A stretch of 64,000 nucleotides of DNA from Rhabditoides inermis (Eukaryota; Nematoda; Chromadorea; Rhabditida; Rhabditidae): contig CAWZYM010000075.1 in NCBI GenBank assembly GCA_963966185.1, positions 482,001 through 546,000 of the forward strand, read 5' to 3'. The notes beneath the pieces were generated by a model. It was not told the DNA's origin. It was given only the letters and a program-made list of their open reading frames with translations, and did not search any database. Positions 10,810 to 22,941 of the stretch are shown piece after piece. Numbering within the stretch: the first letter of the stretch is position 1; every line of letters starts with the position of its first letter. The translations under genes were made by a program, and so were the position numbers.

Positions 10810-12887
10810 TAATTTCCCCCTTTCAGGAGTACAACATGCAGATCACTTTCCGCGAGCAGTGGATCGATCGAAGACTGGCCTACGCTCACAAGGGATACGA
10901 CAATGCTCCTAAATTCCTCACCGTTCCCTATGTCAAGGACAACATCTGGAGGCCAGACTCATTCTTCCCGGTTAGCCTACTCATCAGAATCAGAAGTCTA
11001 TTTTTATCAAGAATCAAATAGCACATTACAATTTTGTAAATTACGGCAAGGTTACGGTAAAACACAGTAATGCAACGCCTACTGCGAGTCCCAATAACAC
11101 GGATTTCGGTAGTCCCGTGTATGCGTGCGTGCTGTTGGTGGTGCTTGTGTCGCGAAGAGACGTCTCCGAGAGTTTCATCGTCTTCGAGGATTCCTCTCCA
11201 GTCTCAATGCCGTAGATGTAGAGAGTAGCAAAATCGAGTACCAGTCCGGTTAGTGTCCTCCGCCGCACAGCATTGTTCAGGGGTCGGGGGAATAACAGGG
11301 GAAGGCACGCGACCGCGCGCTAGCAGAGAAAGGAAAGGGAGGAATGGAACTAGCAGGTGGAAATAGCATGTTGCAGACGGAAAAAGCAGCGCATCGTCAC
11401 TTGATCGACACGGAGAACATGTTTCTGCGCATCTATCCGGATGGAAGAGTGAGTGCAACACTCCCTCTCCCCTTCAACCACTCCTTCCAGGTGCTCTACT
11501 CAGTACGCCTCTCGCTGACCAACTCGTGTAGTATGCGACTGCAGATGTACCCACTAGGCAAGTGTGATACTCAGTCTACGCAGTGAACCCTTTTCATTTC
11601 AGACTACCAAGTGTGCAACTTTGATCTGATCAGCTATGCGCACACCACCAAGGACATTCTGTACGAGTGGGACACGAACACTCCGGTGCAAGTGAAGGCG
11701 GGGGTGGGATCGGACCTGCCCAATTTCCTCCTACAAGACATCAACACCAACGCAGACTGCACCAGTCACACCAACACAGGTAAGTCTTTCTCCTACGCCT
11801 ACACTATCATCCATGATCCTCCCAGGGTCGTACGCGTGTCTCCGGATGAGTATGATACTCAAGCGACAGTTCAGCTACTACCTCGTCCAGCTATACGCGC
11901 CCACCACCATGATAGTCATCGTGTCGTGGGTGAGTGAAGCGATCGATCAATCGATTGACTTATGATGTACAGGTGTCGTTCTGGATTGACATGCACTCGA
12001 CGGCGGGGCGTGTCGCTCTCGGAGTCACCACACTGCTCACTATGACAACTATGGTACGTCTGCTCCCCCGAGTTCTACACATTCTGTGTTTCCATCTTCA
12101 TTTCCTCCTCCTTCTCACTCTCCCTTTTCAGCAATCAGCCATCAATGCCAAGCTCCCGCCCGTCAGCTACGTCAAAGTGGTCGACGTGTGGCTCGGAGGC
12201 GAGTCAATTTATCAATATCAAGCATTAACTCGTCCTTACAGCCTGTCAAACATTCGTGTTCGGAGCTCTACTAGAATACGCGTTCGTGTCCTATCAGGTG
12301 AGACAGTTCGAATGATGTATCGATGGATTGAGTTGACAGGACAACTGTCGGAGGAGCGAGAAGGACTCGGCAGAGGCGATGCGCCGGGCGGCCAAGAAGC
12401 GTCGAGAGAAGTTCGAGCTGGCGTGTGAGGCGGCAGAGGTATACCAGCCACCCTGCACCTGCGGACACGTACGCACTACTCCTATTGTTGTTTGTTTGTT
12501 TGTTTACATATCTATTAGTTAGTATATCAATGTCGTAACGTAACGCTGTCTCACGGCACTGCACAAAGCATCCACTATCACAAGCAAAATTGACGGAGCA
12601 TTTTGGGGACTCGAAAACCATGGGAATATTGTAGGTTGATGATCAGCCAAAGTCGTTGACTGCAAGATTCAAAAAGTACTTCAAGAAGCCCGCCTATCTG
12701 CCGGCTAGAATCGATTTCTATGCGAGGTGAGTGACTGTGATTCCTGCTGTCCCTCCTTTCGTTCCTCCTTCTCCCACTCTTGCTCCCTTACAGATTCCTC
12801 GCACCCGCCGGATTCATAGTGTTCAATATCGTCTACTGGACCTCCTGTATCATCATGTCGTCTCAGACCAGCCTCGAAGCCGTCTAA
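10205..12887 (+). CDS. Inhibitory-type Cys-loop ligand-gated ion channel subunit
   Basis: Fourteen exons join in frame: 10205-10276, 10347-10413, 10490-10563, 10827-10970, 11377-11448, 11491-11557, 11603-11779, 11826-11929, 11973-12053, 12132-12198, 12242-12297, 12340-12468, 12635-12726, 12794-12887. Exon 1 encodes a signal peptide ([14 protein letters not shown]). The ligand-binding domain has the invariant Cys loop (C, 13 residues, [16 protein letters not shown]). TM1 ([15 protein letters not shown]), TM2 ([15 protein letters not shown]), TM3 ([12 protein letters not shown]) and TM4 ([14 protein letters not shown]) follow, giving the full pentameric-channel subunit layout. TM2 resembles GABA/glycine/aminergic chloride channels, but the residues before the 0' Arg read A-G-R rather than P-A-R. 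Introns after exons 6 and 10 use GC donors, confirmed because any GT alternative breaks the Cys loop or TM3. The ligand cannot be assigned. AATAAA lies at 13124. Confidence 0.9.
10564..10826. repeat. (GA)n microsatellites in a receptor intron
   Basis: The donor GTGAGA of the exon ending at 10563 runs directly into (GA)n (about 10565-10621). A second (GA)n lies at about 10759-10807, just before the next acceptor. Confidence 0.9.
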
Positions 12888-13147
12888 CCGATGTTCCTTC
12901 CGATTCGATCGATACTCCCTCCGATTCGATCGATACTCCCGCCATAGCATAATGACGTCACTCCGCGAGCGAGCTTATTCATCTACTCCCAATCACTTTG
13001 ACCGAATACGAGTCCCGATTCCATTGACAATTGTTTGAAGTCCCGATGAGCATTTTTGTATGTATTTGCATATTATGATGGATTCGATAGCACATATTAT
13101 TATTTTACACTACGACAATTTGAAATAAAGCGAAAGAAAACACTCAC

Positions 13148-13305
13148 TTGCACACGCCTTGCACACAGTCGCGGCACCACCAGAACTCTACAGCGTCGTC
13201 GCCATTCTCAGAAGGGGCGGGGCTTGCGGGGGCGGGGCTCTGCGCGATTGTCTGCCCGCAGTCGGCACATAACCACGCGGTTGTCGACACCATCCACCAA
13301 CGGGT
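13148..13305 (-). CDS. Orphan exon-like segment with a double CxxC pattern
   Basis: On the minus strand this 158-base segment has a good acceptor (TTGCAG at its left) and a consensus donor (GTGAGT). It is open throughout in one frame, encoding TRWWMVSTTAWLCADCGQTI, a Pro/Ala linker, then EFWWCRDCVQGVC. The two CxxC pairs look like a small zinc-binding module. A second frame is also open up to an early stop. No partner exons were identified on either side, so it may be part of an unrecognised minus-strand gene in this spacer or a gene relic. Confidence 0.35.
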
Positions 13306-13437
13306 CTGCAATCAATCGATAAATCGATAAATAGAACGGAGGAACGGTGAGTGGGAGTAACCAGCGAGCGAACGACTCGCCAAATCGAATGCAAATCAAA
13401 TTCGAGGACGAATTGAGAGGAGTCCGCGAAATAAACA

Positions 13438-13484
<47 letters not shown>

Positions 13485-14581
13485 GTAAGAGAGTGAGTGA
13501 GAGAGTGTGTGAGAGAGAGGTGAGTAGGAAGAAGGGAAACTGAAGGGCGCGTAGAATGGTTTTAGAGTGACGGAACAAATGGAGCACATCAGAAGTAGAC
13601 GACATTGACAAATTCAATTGGCGCGACTGCGATCGAAAATGAAACATTGACGAGAGAACAACTCGTTTACATTGCGCGAGGCCGGGGTCGATTCGTCCGA
13701 TTAGGACAAAAAAGAGCGGATTCGGCGCATAAAAATAGCAGGCGATCCAAACTCGCAGTGAGCATATCAGAGAGAGAGGCGGAGGGAAAATGTGCAAGGA
13801 AGCTCATAACTCCATGCAATGATTCACAAAAACACTAACCATCTGGTGGATAGATGGCGCGTTTTTAGAAGAAGATGATCAATAAATGCCAATCAAAACA
13901 GCGCGTGGTGTGATGTGGTGTGATGTAAGATTTCACTCTGCGTGGTACGTGGTATTCCTCTTATAAAACGTGGATGCATTGCCGGTGGACTAGAGTACAA
14001 ACCAGGTATAATGCGAAGGGAGTGGCATATAATACTCGGAATACACACATGACATAATCCACTGAATACTAAGTACGCATTTTCACACGACCTAACGGGT
14101 ATGCGATCAATCAAATAATAAACACAAACCATGACATTGAAATGGGAGAATGGGAAGAATGCGCAGCCTACACAATTCTAATCGCGACGGATCGGCGGGC
14201 GCTGGCAAGGCCTTGTAAAAAGCGAGCACCGATGAAACAACTAACACTCCCGACATGGTCGATCGAGCGAGAGAGTGCGCGAAACGAGAGGGCGGACAGA
14301 CAGCGAGAGTGACCCCCGCGAGAGAGAGGCATTGAACAGTGAGAGCAGACACAGGAAGGATGCGTGCCCTCGGCGGATTCACACATCTACTAGTCACCTC
14401 GTTACCATACATGAGTGAGTGAGTGCGGAATCGCCCGAAGGCTGCGATTAGCCTACACAGTGAGCAGACGAAGCAAAAACGAGACGAATTACATGGATGA
14501 GAGAGAGAGGTGAGTTGCGGGAATCGCACTGGAGACACGCTTGGACGGTCGTGAATGGGAGAGAACATGTGAAATGAACGC

Positions 14582-14630
<49 letters not shown>

Positions 14631-14973
14631 GGGCGAGGGACGGAAGAGGGAAGAGAGGAGAGCGAATCCCGATTGAGTGACACTACTGTCACACTCACAG
14701 AGAAATGAAAAAGCGGCAAGCTCTCGCAATCAGTCAAGTAAAGCCTTCTGCCTTTTTACCACCCAACACTGCCTATTGTTCAGTCAGCATTCCGGGTGAA
14801 AGTCATAACATTAATAATAAGTGGCAATAGGGAAAGTGGAAAAGCGATCACAGTGTGGAGACGGAACTTGCGTCCGATAGAAACAAAGGAATATATCGCA
14901 TACGTAAATTACAGAGATGCTGATTGAGGTGTAAATAAAAAAGACAATTCAACTGAGAGTTGAAAGAAAAAAG

Positions 14974-15010
<37 letters not shown>

Positions 15011-15535
15011 CGGGGGCGAGAAGGAAATGGGCTGTCACTTGAAGCACTCATCTCAATGAAGAAACATGTCACAAATCGAGCGAAAGGACAGTGATGAGAG
15101 TGGAGAGATAGACGAGAGAGTGTACTGAACGAAGAGAGAAGAGGTGGGAAAAGAGAAGAGATTATGTCAAAAAGTCACCTTCTCTTCACAGCCTGCAAGC
15201 AACCGAGTCACTTTTAAAAGCTCAAAGCTTTCGAAAAAAGTAGAGCACTTGTGATGAGTAGTGATTGAGAAGAGAATGGAACGGGTAAAGAAACAGAGCG
15301 CAGAAAGGAGCAGTGGTGGAGCAGACATTGTACTGCACATACGCATGACAGTCGAGCGAAAACAACACAAAAACACACAAACAAAGCAAAAACACACAAA
15401 CAAACAAGACATATGTAACCACACAACACCATACAAAAATAATGTAGAAAAAGGCGGTGGCAAGTATGAGAGGCATGCGAGCAGTCATTATACACTGGAA
15501 TCGACAGGGGATAATCAATCAAACATCGCCCGAGG

Positions 15536-15602
<67 letters not shown>

Positions 15603-15937
15603 GCCGCAAGAAAACAACGACACAAAGGAAGGGTGGTGGAAGGATATTATGTGCGTACCTCAGTTACTCAATTCTCTCTCTCCTCTCTCTCTCTCTCTCT
15701 CCTTCTTTCCTGAGAAACACTGACTGACGAAGCGACGGACAATCGATTAGGAGCGAGAGAGAGGAAGAGGACGAGAGAGCGCAGACACGACGAGCGCGAG
15801 AGGGCAGAGGGCACAGAGAAAGAGAGCCGAGAGAAATATAGGTAAGCGAGCGGGTGTATTATGTGCGTGCAATAGAGAGAGAATTGCAGTCATTACGCGG
15901 AGAGAGAAAGAGAGAAGGGAAGGAGAGAGGGAGGGAG

Positions 15938-15976
<39 letters not shown>

Positions 15977-16553
15977 CAGAGTAATCTAGGATGTTTGAGG
16001 GGAATTCGAATAAAAAGAAGAGCTGAATGGAACGCGTCGGGCGAATTGGAAGTCGCTTCTGAAAAGAAAGAGGGAACGGGGGAGTGACCGAGAGATTAGG
16101 CAGTTTCCCTCCTTCTCTACCCCCAACCCTCTCTTTCTCTAACTCTCTCTCTCTCTCTAACTCTAACTCTTTCGCACTGCGGAGTAACTCACACCACATC
16201 AACAATATTCGGCAAAACACACAGAGACTGGGAGCGAATAAAGAACACAACAAAGGGCTACTTCCAACAAAACAAAGCAGTTCGGCCATAGGCGAAGGAC
16301 AAACTTTTTCTCCCCCCTTTCAACTTTCTCTGCACACACGCAAAAAGAAACAGCGTACAAAAGTACTGGAGTTGTTAGCACTCGCCACATAGAGCGAAGG
16401 AGTGAGACGAGAGAGGAATTATTGAATTTCGAGGGGACGAGAGTCAGATAGTGAGAGAAAGTGAAAGAGAGAAAGGAAGCATCGGTCAAAAGTCAGAAGT
16501 GGCTCATGGAATGTGTGGACAGAACAGGACATAGGCCCTTGAATGAGAGAGAG

Positions 16554-16587
<34 letters not shown>

Positions 16588-16605
16588 GAGAGAGAGAGGA
16601 GAGAG

Positions 16606-16636
<31 letters not shown>

Positions 16637-16969
16637 GGGAGAGAGAGTCACTCCAAGTCTACACAAACAGGTGATTACGAGTCTGGCCAAATACAACTAG
16701 CGAGAGCCATCAATGCGATTTATATGGGAATGGGAGAGAAGGGGATTGTATTCGAGGAGGCCATCACACACACGCAGAATCGGTCAGCCAAAACAAGACA
16801 AACTAGAGAGAGAGAGAGGGAGGGAGAGGGAGAGAGAGAGAGAGAGGAGAGAGCGAAACACTAGCATAGTAGTTGGAAGGGAATGTGCCGTTCTCACGGT
16901 TCAGGGTGCTACTCACTGGAATGTCATGAATATACAAGGAAGGCACGGCACGGCTCCCAGTGACTAAGA

Positions 16970-17018
<49 letters not shown>

Positions 17019-17153
17019 GAGAAGAGGGGGGGGGTGGCAGATTGCGCGATTGATCGGTTGGCAGAAAAAAAGGATCACACAAATGTGCAAAATAGGATTA
17101 GGTTAACGCTCGCCTGCCCACAATACGCTGCCAGGGTCAGGCGAATAGAAGAG

Positions 17154-17209
<56 letters not shown>

Positions 17210-18359
17210 TAGTCACTCTCTCTTTCAAACAAGGACGCAAGGGAGAGTTAGCACGAAGTGTATACTGTAGTATAAATTGAATTGAATTCTGTGTGAGTGA
17301 GTTCGAGAAGTGCTCTAAAAAACAAGTACCCTTGAGAGAGCGGGTGAGAGAGGAGAGGGCTTCAGATAGATCAATTGTGGAAGAAATCTTCCTTGATCTA
17401 ATCTGCAATAAACGAGGCAAACATACGCATTATATGTCAGCGCATGCAAATTTCACGATGACAGGCTGGAGAAATAGTGTGTGAGTGGAAGAGAGCGCAG
17501 AGTGTCGATCCGGATCTGAGAAATACAAGCGAATCGACAAACTGGATCCATTTATGAGAAGTGGAATAATGTGCGATGGGTTATGCTTTTTGGAGGGCCG
17601 GCCACTCTTTTGAAAGGCGCGAGACTTATCTAAACAATGAGCGAAACTGACACTATCGCTCAAGATAATCGAATAAAAACGCGAGAAAATGTAATCCCAC
17701 AGCAAAACTCACGAAAATGGAGCGGCCTCATTCTATTCGTTATCAAAACGTGGTGCATTCGACACGAAATCAATCAGTACTGCAGTAGCGCAACTGATAA
17801 CAGCGAGTAAACAATAATTATGTTATGATGACTAATCAATAAATCAATAATATCGATTGAACTGAAGTGTACAGTCGCGTACAGATACAAGTGGCATCTC
17901 ATATCTCGCGCATACAAACCTCACCTAGCCAGCGCGCGAGAGTGTGTGTGGAAAGGAGAGGGACAGAGAGTGAGAGCAGCGGTCACCCGGTGAGAGAGGA
18001 GAGAGGGAATTAGAGAATGTGGAGGGAGAGGAGGGCGCAGAGCGTGTAGCTGGGTGGTAATTGATACAACGAGGTATGGAGGAAGCTGTGTAAGCGACAT
18101 GCGACAGAGGGCAGAGGTTGCAACTGGAGTGGAGGGAGGGAGGGAGGGAGGGAGGGAGAGAGGGAGAGAGTGGGGGGAGAGAGAAGGGAGAGAGAGGGAG
18201 AGAGAGAGGGGGAGAAAGAAGAGGGAGAGAGAGAAGTGGGGAGAAAGAGTAGGGGGGGGGAGGGAAAAGTGATGGATGCGTTAGGTGTTTCTTCAGTGAC
18301 CATTCATTCATCAACCAAAGGGATGTTATCTCAGTGATTAGTGGCGGCCACTTTCCGAC

Positions 18360-18545
18360 AGATGGAGAAGGAGAAGGAGCAGTGGAGACAGGTGGAGAAG
18401 GAGAAGGAGCATTGGAGACAGGTGGAGAAGGAGAAGGAGCAGTGGAGGAGGAGAAGTAAGAGGAGGAGTCATAGAGAGAAGGAGAAGGAGCAGTGGAGGA
18501 GGGGAAGTAAGAGGAGGAGGCATAGAGAGAAGGAGCAGGGAGCAG
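18360..18545. repeat. Minisatellite, 30-bp unit then a longer unit
   Basis: Three copies of about 30 bases built on GGAGAAGGAGAAGGAGCAG with a TGGAGACAGGT tail are followed by two copies of a related longer unit. The period is a multiple of three, so it reads as repeated EKEKEQWRQ on the plus strand, but there is no support for a gene. Confidence 0.8.
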
Positions 18546-19149
18546 GCAGGTGACTATCAAACACACATTCATCAGCGAACACATTGGAGACGAAACATTT
18601 ATTCTGCGAAAGAAAATGCGAAAGAAGTCTCCTTTTTCAAATCAAAAGATCGAAAGAATGCGAAAGGCGCATGTTGGTTGGGTGTATTGGCGGGTAGATT
18701 CTGTAAATAATGATATATTATGTACACAACACTTTTGTATAGAAATTTGAGCAAACTCTCAGCGTTTTCGTTTTGTTATTTAGTAGCACATTGAAATTCA
18801 GCAGAAAAGAAACATTCGTAATACTTTAATACTATGTACACGATGTTTGGCACATTATCAGACGCTGCGTTGATACGACTAATAAAAAAATAAAAAAAAA
18901 CAATAATAAAAATAAAAATAAAACAAACAAACCTGTACAACCTGAAAGAAAATCACTCTAACAGATATTCCCTGAGAATTGTTCAATTGCTACACTCAAA
19001 ACTACAGTAATTTCCTATGGCACTAAACTACCTTTTTCTATCCCTCCCCCCCTCTCTCCCTCACCCTCTCCCTTTCTTTCTCTTTCTCTCTCCCTCTCTT
19101 TTCCTCTCTATACTCTCTCTCTCCCCCTCTAATCTCTCTCTCCCTCCTC

Positions 19150-19157
<8 letters not shown>

Positions 19158-19199
<42 letters not shown>

Positions 19200-19200
19200 C
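19158..19200. repeat. (CT)n microsatellite 3' of the nuclear receptor
   Basis: A near-pure CT run lies immediately beyond the receptor stop codon. A second, at about 19365-19408, fills the intron before the last exon. Confidence 0.85.
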
Positions 19201-19215
19201 CCTCCATCCACCCTC

Positions 19216-19360
19216 TCACACACTCATCATGGTAGTGAAGAATGCGGCGTTTGCCGGAGTGAAGTGAGGGACGAGGGCGGCAGAAAGAATGCGCACCTGC
19301 TTCACGTGACTGATCAGGTGAGCCAGCCTGAAACGGACCATCTCCTCCTCCTCCTCCCCC

Positions 19361-19411
<51 letters not shown>

Positions 19412-21928
19412 ACATCTTTCCAGCCGTCCTCTCATCGTTCTCCTCACACAGTGCACCCAACTGCAGATGCAGCTGATCCGCCGTCTCCAGAATGGAAGAC
19501 GCCTGAAATGACTGTTCCTTATCCTGCTTCTGCTCCATCTTCTCCTCCTGCTCCCTCTCCTCCTCCTCCTCCTCCTGCTCCACTCACCTGGGGCAGGTTG
19601 TCGGGGTTGAAAATGAGTATGGCATATATGACAGCGAGTTGTCTGTTGCACAGCTGCAGTCGTGAGAACTGCTTTGCCAGCCAGAAGATGTCAGCCACCA
19701 GGAGAGAGCCCACAAGGGGAGAGCCCACCGGCAGCGACGCCAGCAGGGAGGCGGAGCTACAAGGGGCGGGGTCAGGGGGGGGGGTTGCAAAACATATGAA
19801 TTATAATCATCGCGTGATCATTAGAAACTATCATTGGGTCAATTTGAGTCAAGTTCGTATTGTGAAAAAATAACTCGGATTGTCAACAGGCAGACTGTGA
19901 ACGGACCATTGGGTATGACTGTCCTCTTCTCATCCCTCCTGAATGTCTGTCAGTGATGCGAGTAAGGTATATCGGTGAGTCAGCCATAACCATTAGTCAT
20001 ATTTGTCATGATAAATCATCAACATCATGTGACAACCAAGTACAAGGTGCACATCCTCACCTCACACTCCTTCCATTCACTTCGAAGCAGTCCGCCGTTT
20101 CATCGTAGAACGACAGGAAACGCAGAAGCTGCACGTCGAGCAGAGAACACTCAAGTAGCTCAGCCTGCTCCGAGTGGTCCAGCTGCAAGAGGGGCGGGGT
20201 CAGAGTGGGCGGGGCCTAATGCAACTAACCTTTCCGAAGACGTCGATGGCGAGGGCGAAGTACTTGTTCCTTCGGGCGCTGGCTGAGATGAGTTGATTGA
20301 GGTCAGCCGCCTCGGGCACCCTGTCGACATGCACACAGTAGGCGTGTGTGAGTGAGTGGGTGTCATCTAGGGAGGGAATGGGATGGGGGCGGATACGGAG
20401 AGAGTCCAGGGTACGCTCCAACTCGCGACGGACGCGGTTCTCCCGAATCAACTCGCGCTTCTGCACCCGAGCCGCATCGTCCAGAACCACTGCAAGGAGG
20501 GAGGGTGAGAAGGAGGGAAGGAGGATGAGAGAGAGGGGGGGGAGAGAGAGAGAGAGAGGGGGGGAAGAGAGAGAGACTCACGTTCGGTGGTCATTCCCTC
20601 AGCATAGCACTTGAGGAGCCGGCACCTCTGGCAGCCATTCCTCGTATTCCTGTTCACAGAGCACTGCTCGTTGTTCTTACAGGTGTACGAAAGACGGCGC
20701 TACAAAATGATTTTGGTTACTTGCTTGTTTACTGGTTTTTTTTGGTTTACTGGTTTGCTTGTTTTTGTTTACTTGTCTTTTCCTTCACTCACCTGGGCAG
20801 TGCGGCGGAAGAATCCCTTGCAACCCTCGCACGTGATCGCGCTGAAATTAATCAGTGAGATTCTCGTATCTACAGTATCCCTGATAATACAGTAATCGAA
20901 TATTATCTACAGTATCCCATGATAATACCCAAATACCAATTCCAATATACTAGTCAGATATTGTCTACTGTATCATTATACCGTATGCCTACAGTACTCA
21001 CCGATAGTGCAGTCCGGTGGCAGCATCTCCACACACGACGCAGAGCTGTCCCGCCTCCAGGTAGGAAGGGAGGTAGGGGGTGGCTGGAAAGGATACGGTA
21101 AGACGGTACTTCGGAAACACGGTTCTCTCCCCGTCGGCGCACAAACAGATGCAATCTCACCCCATGACCGTAAAAGGACCACTGTTCTTTATTACTCTAT
21201 TGTAAAGTTCCTGTGAACTATACGAACCTGTGCTAATCACTGACACGGCATCTGTTAGCCACTTGTCGCGTTTACAATGTCCCCAAAAGCCGCCGGGTCA
21301 ATTCCTTCCGCATACAGTAACCCTATATGCACCTACAGTAACCCTATCCGGTGTGACCTCAGTGGGGACGCTGGTGGTGGAGTGACGCAAGGGGGATGAA
21401 AGGGTAGGGATGCTACTGGATGACGTCATAGGTATGGAGGGGATGACGTCAGTGTGGATGAATGGAGTGGGTTGCATCTGCCGGGGATAGCGCAACACGA
21501 AAGCCGCAGTGAGGACACGGGAGAGTAAACAGTGATGAGAAACAAGTACGTTTATATTTAATCAAATCTTTTAACAGAAAAAGCAAATCTTTTAACACAA
21601 ACATGTTGCTACTCATACATATGTAGCAACATGCGAGTTAGTTATCACACAATTCGAGCTGCTTATTATACCCGAGTTAGAATTCAAGCATCTCCATAAA
21701 GTATGTGTACGTCAAACTAGCTAATCTGGAAACATGCATAACGTCTTTATTTCGATTCGACTCTTCTATTTCTCATTGTCCGTCTAGTTATACCACATGA
21801 CTCTAATGTATATTTCTAATATTGTTTAAAAACACTGAATACCTATAATTCTAAATGTACATACCTTTGCTGCGCGCGCGGATGTGGGTGGGGGTGAGGA
21901 CAGCCGGGGAAGATCCAACGGAAGACAT
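19216..21928 (-). CDS. Nuclear hormone receptor (C4 zinc-finger DBD plus LBD)
   Basis: Exon 21865-21928 gives the N-terminus ([16 protein letters not shown]). DBD exons are 21002-21083 ([15 protein letters not shown]), 20793-20841 ([15 protein letters not shown]) and 20582-20699 ([20 protein letters not shown] then [11 protein letters not shown]), forming both C4 zinc fingers. The P-box CEGCKGFF indicates binding to AGGTCA-type half sites. The hinge exon is 20230-20489. LBD helices follow in 20061-20182, about 19899-19953, 19588-19756 ([14 protein letters not shown], then [13 protein letters not shown]), 19414-19502 and 19216 to about 19340, ending TTMMSV. The DBD resembles NR1-type receptors (ROR/thyroid-like) more than the expanded nematode HNF4-derived set, so this may be a conserved receptor; the subfamily is not certain. 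The gene lies 232 bp downstream of the KRIT1 stop on the same strand. A possible alternative first exon (about 21333-21477, beginning [11 protein letters not shown]) also joins in phase. Confidence 0.88.
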
Positions 21929-22159
21929 GGTAGACACACGAAAGCAAACTACACTCCAACGGGGGACCGTCAGAGAGTGAGTGGTCCTCTACAGGTAGGC
22001 AGACGACTCCAACCCCGCCCCCGCACGCGGGTCAACCAATGACGCAATCTGGCAAGAAGCGCACCCAGTAAACAACCGGCTGAGGTCACGCGGAGTGAGC
22101 GAGGACACGGCACACTGTGGGGAATCAATAACATCAATCGATATCGATCAAAAGTTTAT

Positions 22160-22903
22160 TCACACGTCGCTGATAAGCTCGGTGGCTGTGAGCTTGGTGA
22201 GAAGCATATGCATGTGGGAGGCCTGAAATATGGAAGTAAGAACCCTGATTTGAATATTTCCTCCACCTGTGGTGAGTTAATGGTGAACTGATGTCCGAGC
22301 TGTCTCACCTTCACATCAATGTATGGCCTGCAACTTATTCAATATGCAAATTCAGTAATTCAATATGCAAATTTAGTGAAAGTACTAACTTGTTCGGTTT
22401 GTGAACCCATGTGAGCGCTCGCATTTTGTAAGAGTGGAGAAGCGACTTGGTATCGGCTATAAACTATTGATTATCAATTTGCCCATTCTAAAATTTGTCT
22501 CACCTGCTATCAAATGCAGTCCAAAGTCGTTTATTCCGACTAGAGCCAGTAGAGACGAGTCAAATGGCTGAAAAGAGATGGATTGATCCCTCATTCCTCA
22601 AAAACCTCTGCTCCCTCGTATTTGCATATTGTGCTGTCCCCCATCGAATTGGAGTGTTTTCACACCGATCTCCCATCCACTTCCGGTCAGCTGTCTGCCT
22701 CTCCCCCATTCACACACTCTCTCGCCGGCTGTCTAGCCAAGATGCCAGCCTCGAGGATGTCTCTATTATAATCACTGCCCACTTGGCAGACAATACTCGA
22801 GCTGTCATATGGTCTCCTCCCATTCTTCCCTCCAATGCCTTGTTGTTCATCTACTGTAGAGATGAACACTCAATCCATATAATGATCGCAACGGACCAGG
22901 TGC

Positions 22904-22941
<38 letters not shown>

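Larger units (their letters stand above)
12888..19215. other. 6.3-kb convergent spacer rich in microsatellites
   Basis: It lies between the 3' ends of the Cys-loop receptor (+) and the nuclear receptor (-). Many pure (GA)n/(CT)n arrays are present (about 13441-13485, 14585-14629, 14977-15006, 15539-15599, 15941-15972, 16553-16646, 16801-16850, 16976-17025, 17155-17205, 18139-18240). One exon-like segment on the minus strand is listed separately. Nothing else coding could be supported. Confidence 0.6.

Noticed and set aside
14107..14568. 153-codon minus-strand frame with a signal-like stretch (MSGVLVVSSVLAFYKALPAP)
   Set aside because: It could in principle be spliced to the orphan exon at 13148-13305, but both the phase and the join are speculative. 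Not supported enough to call.
21600..21637. Hairpin CATGTTGCTAC / GTAGCAACATG in the nuclear-receptor region
   Set aside because: An 11-bp stem in AT-rich intronic sequence; too short to call a microRNA or terminator without expression data.
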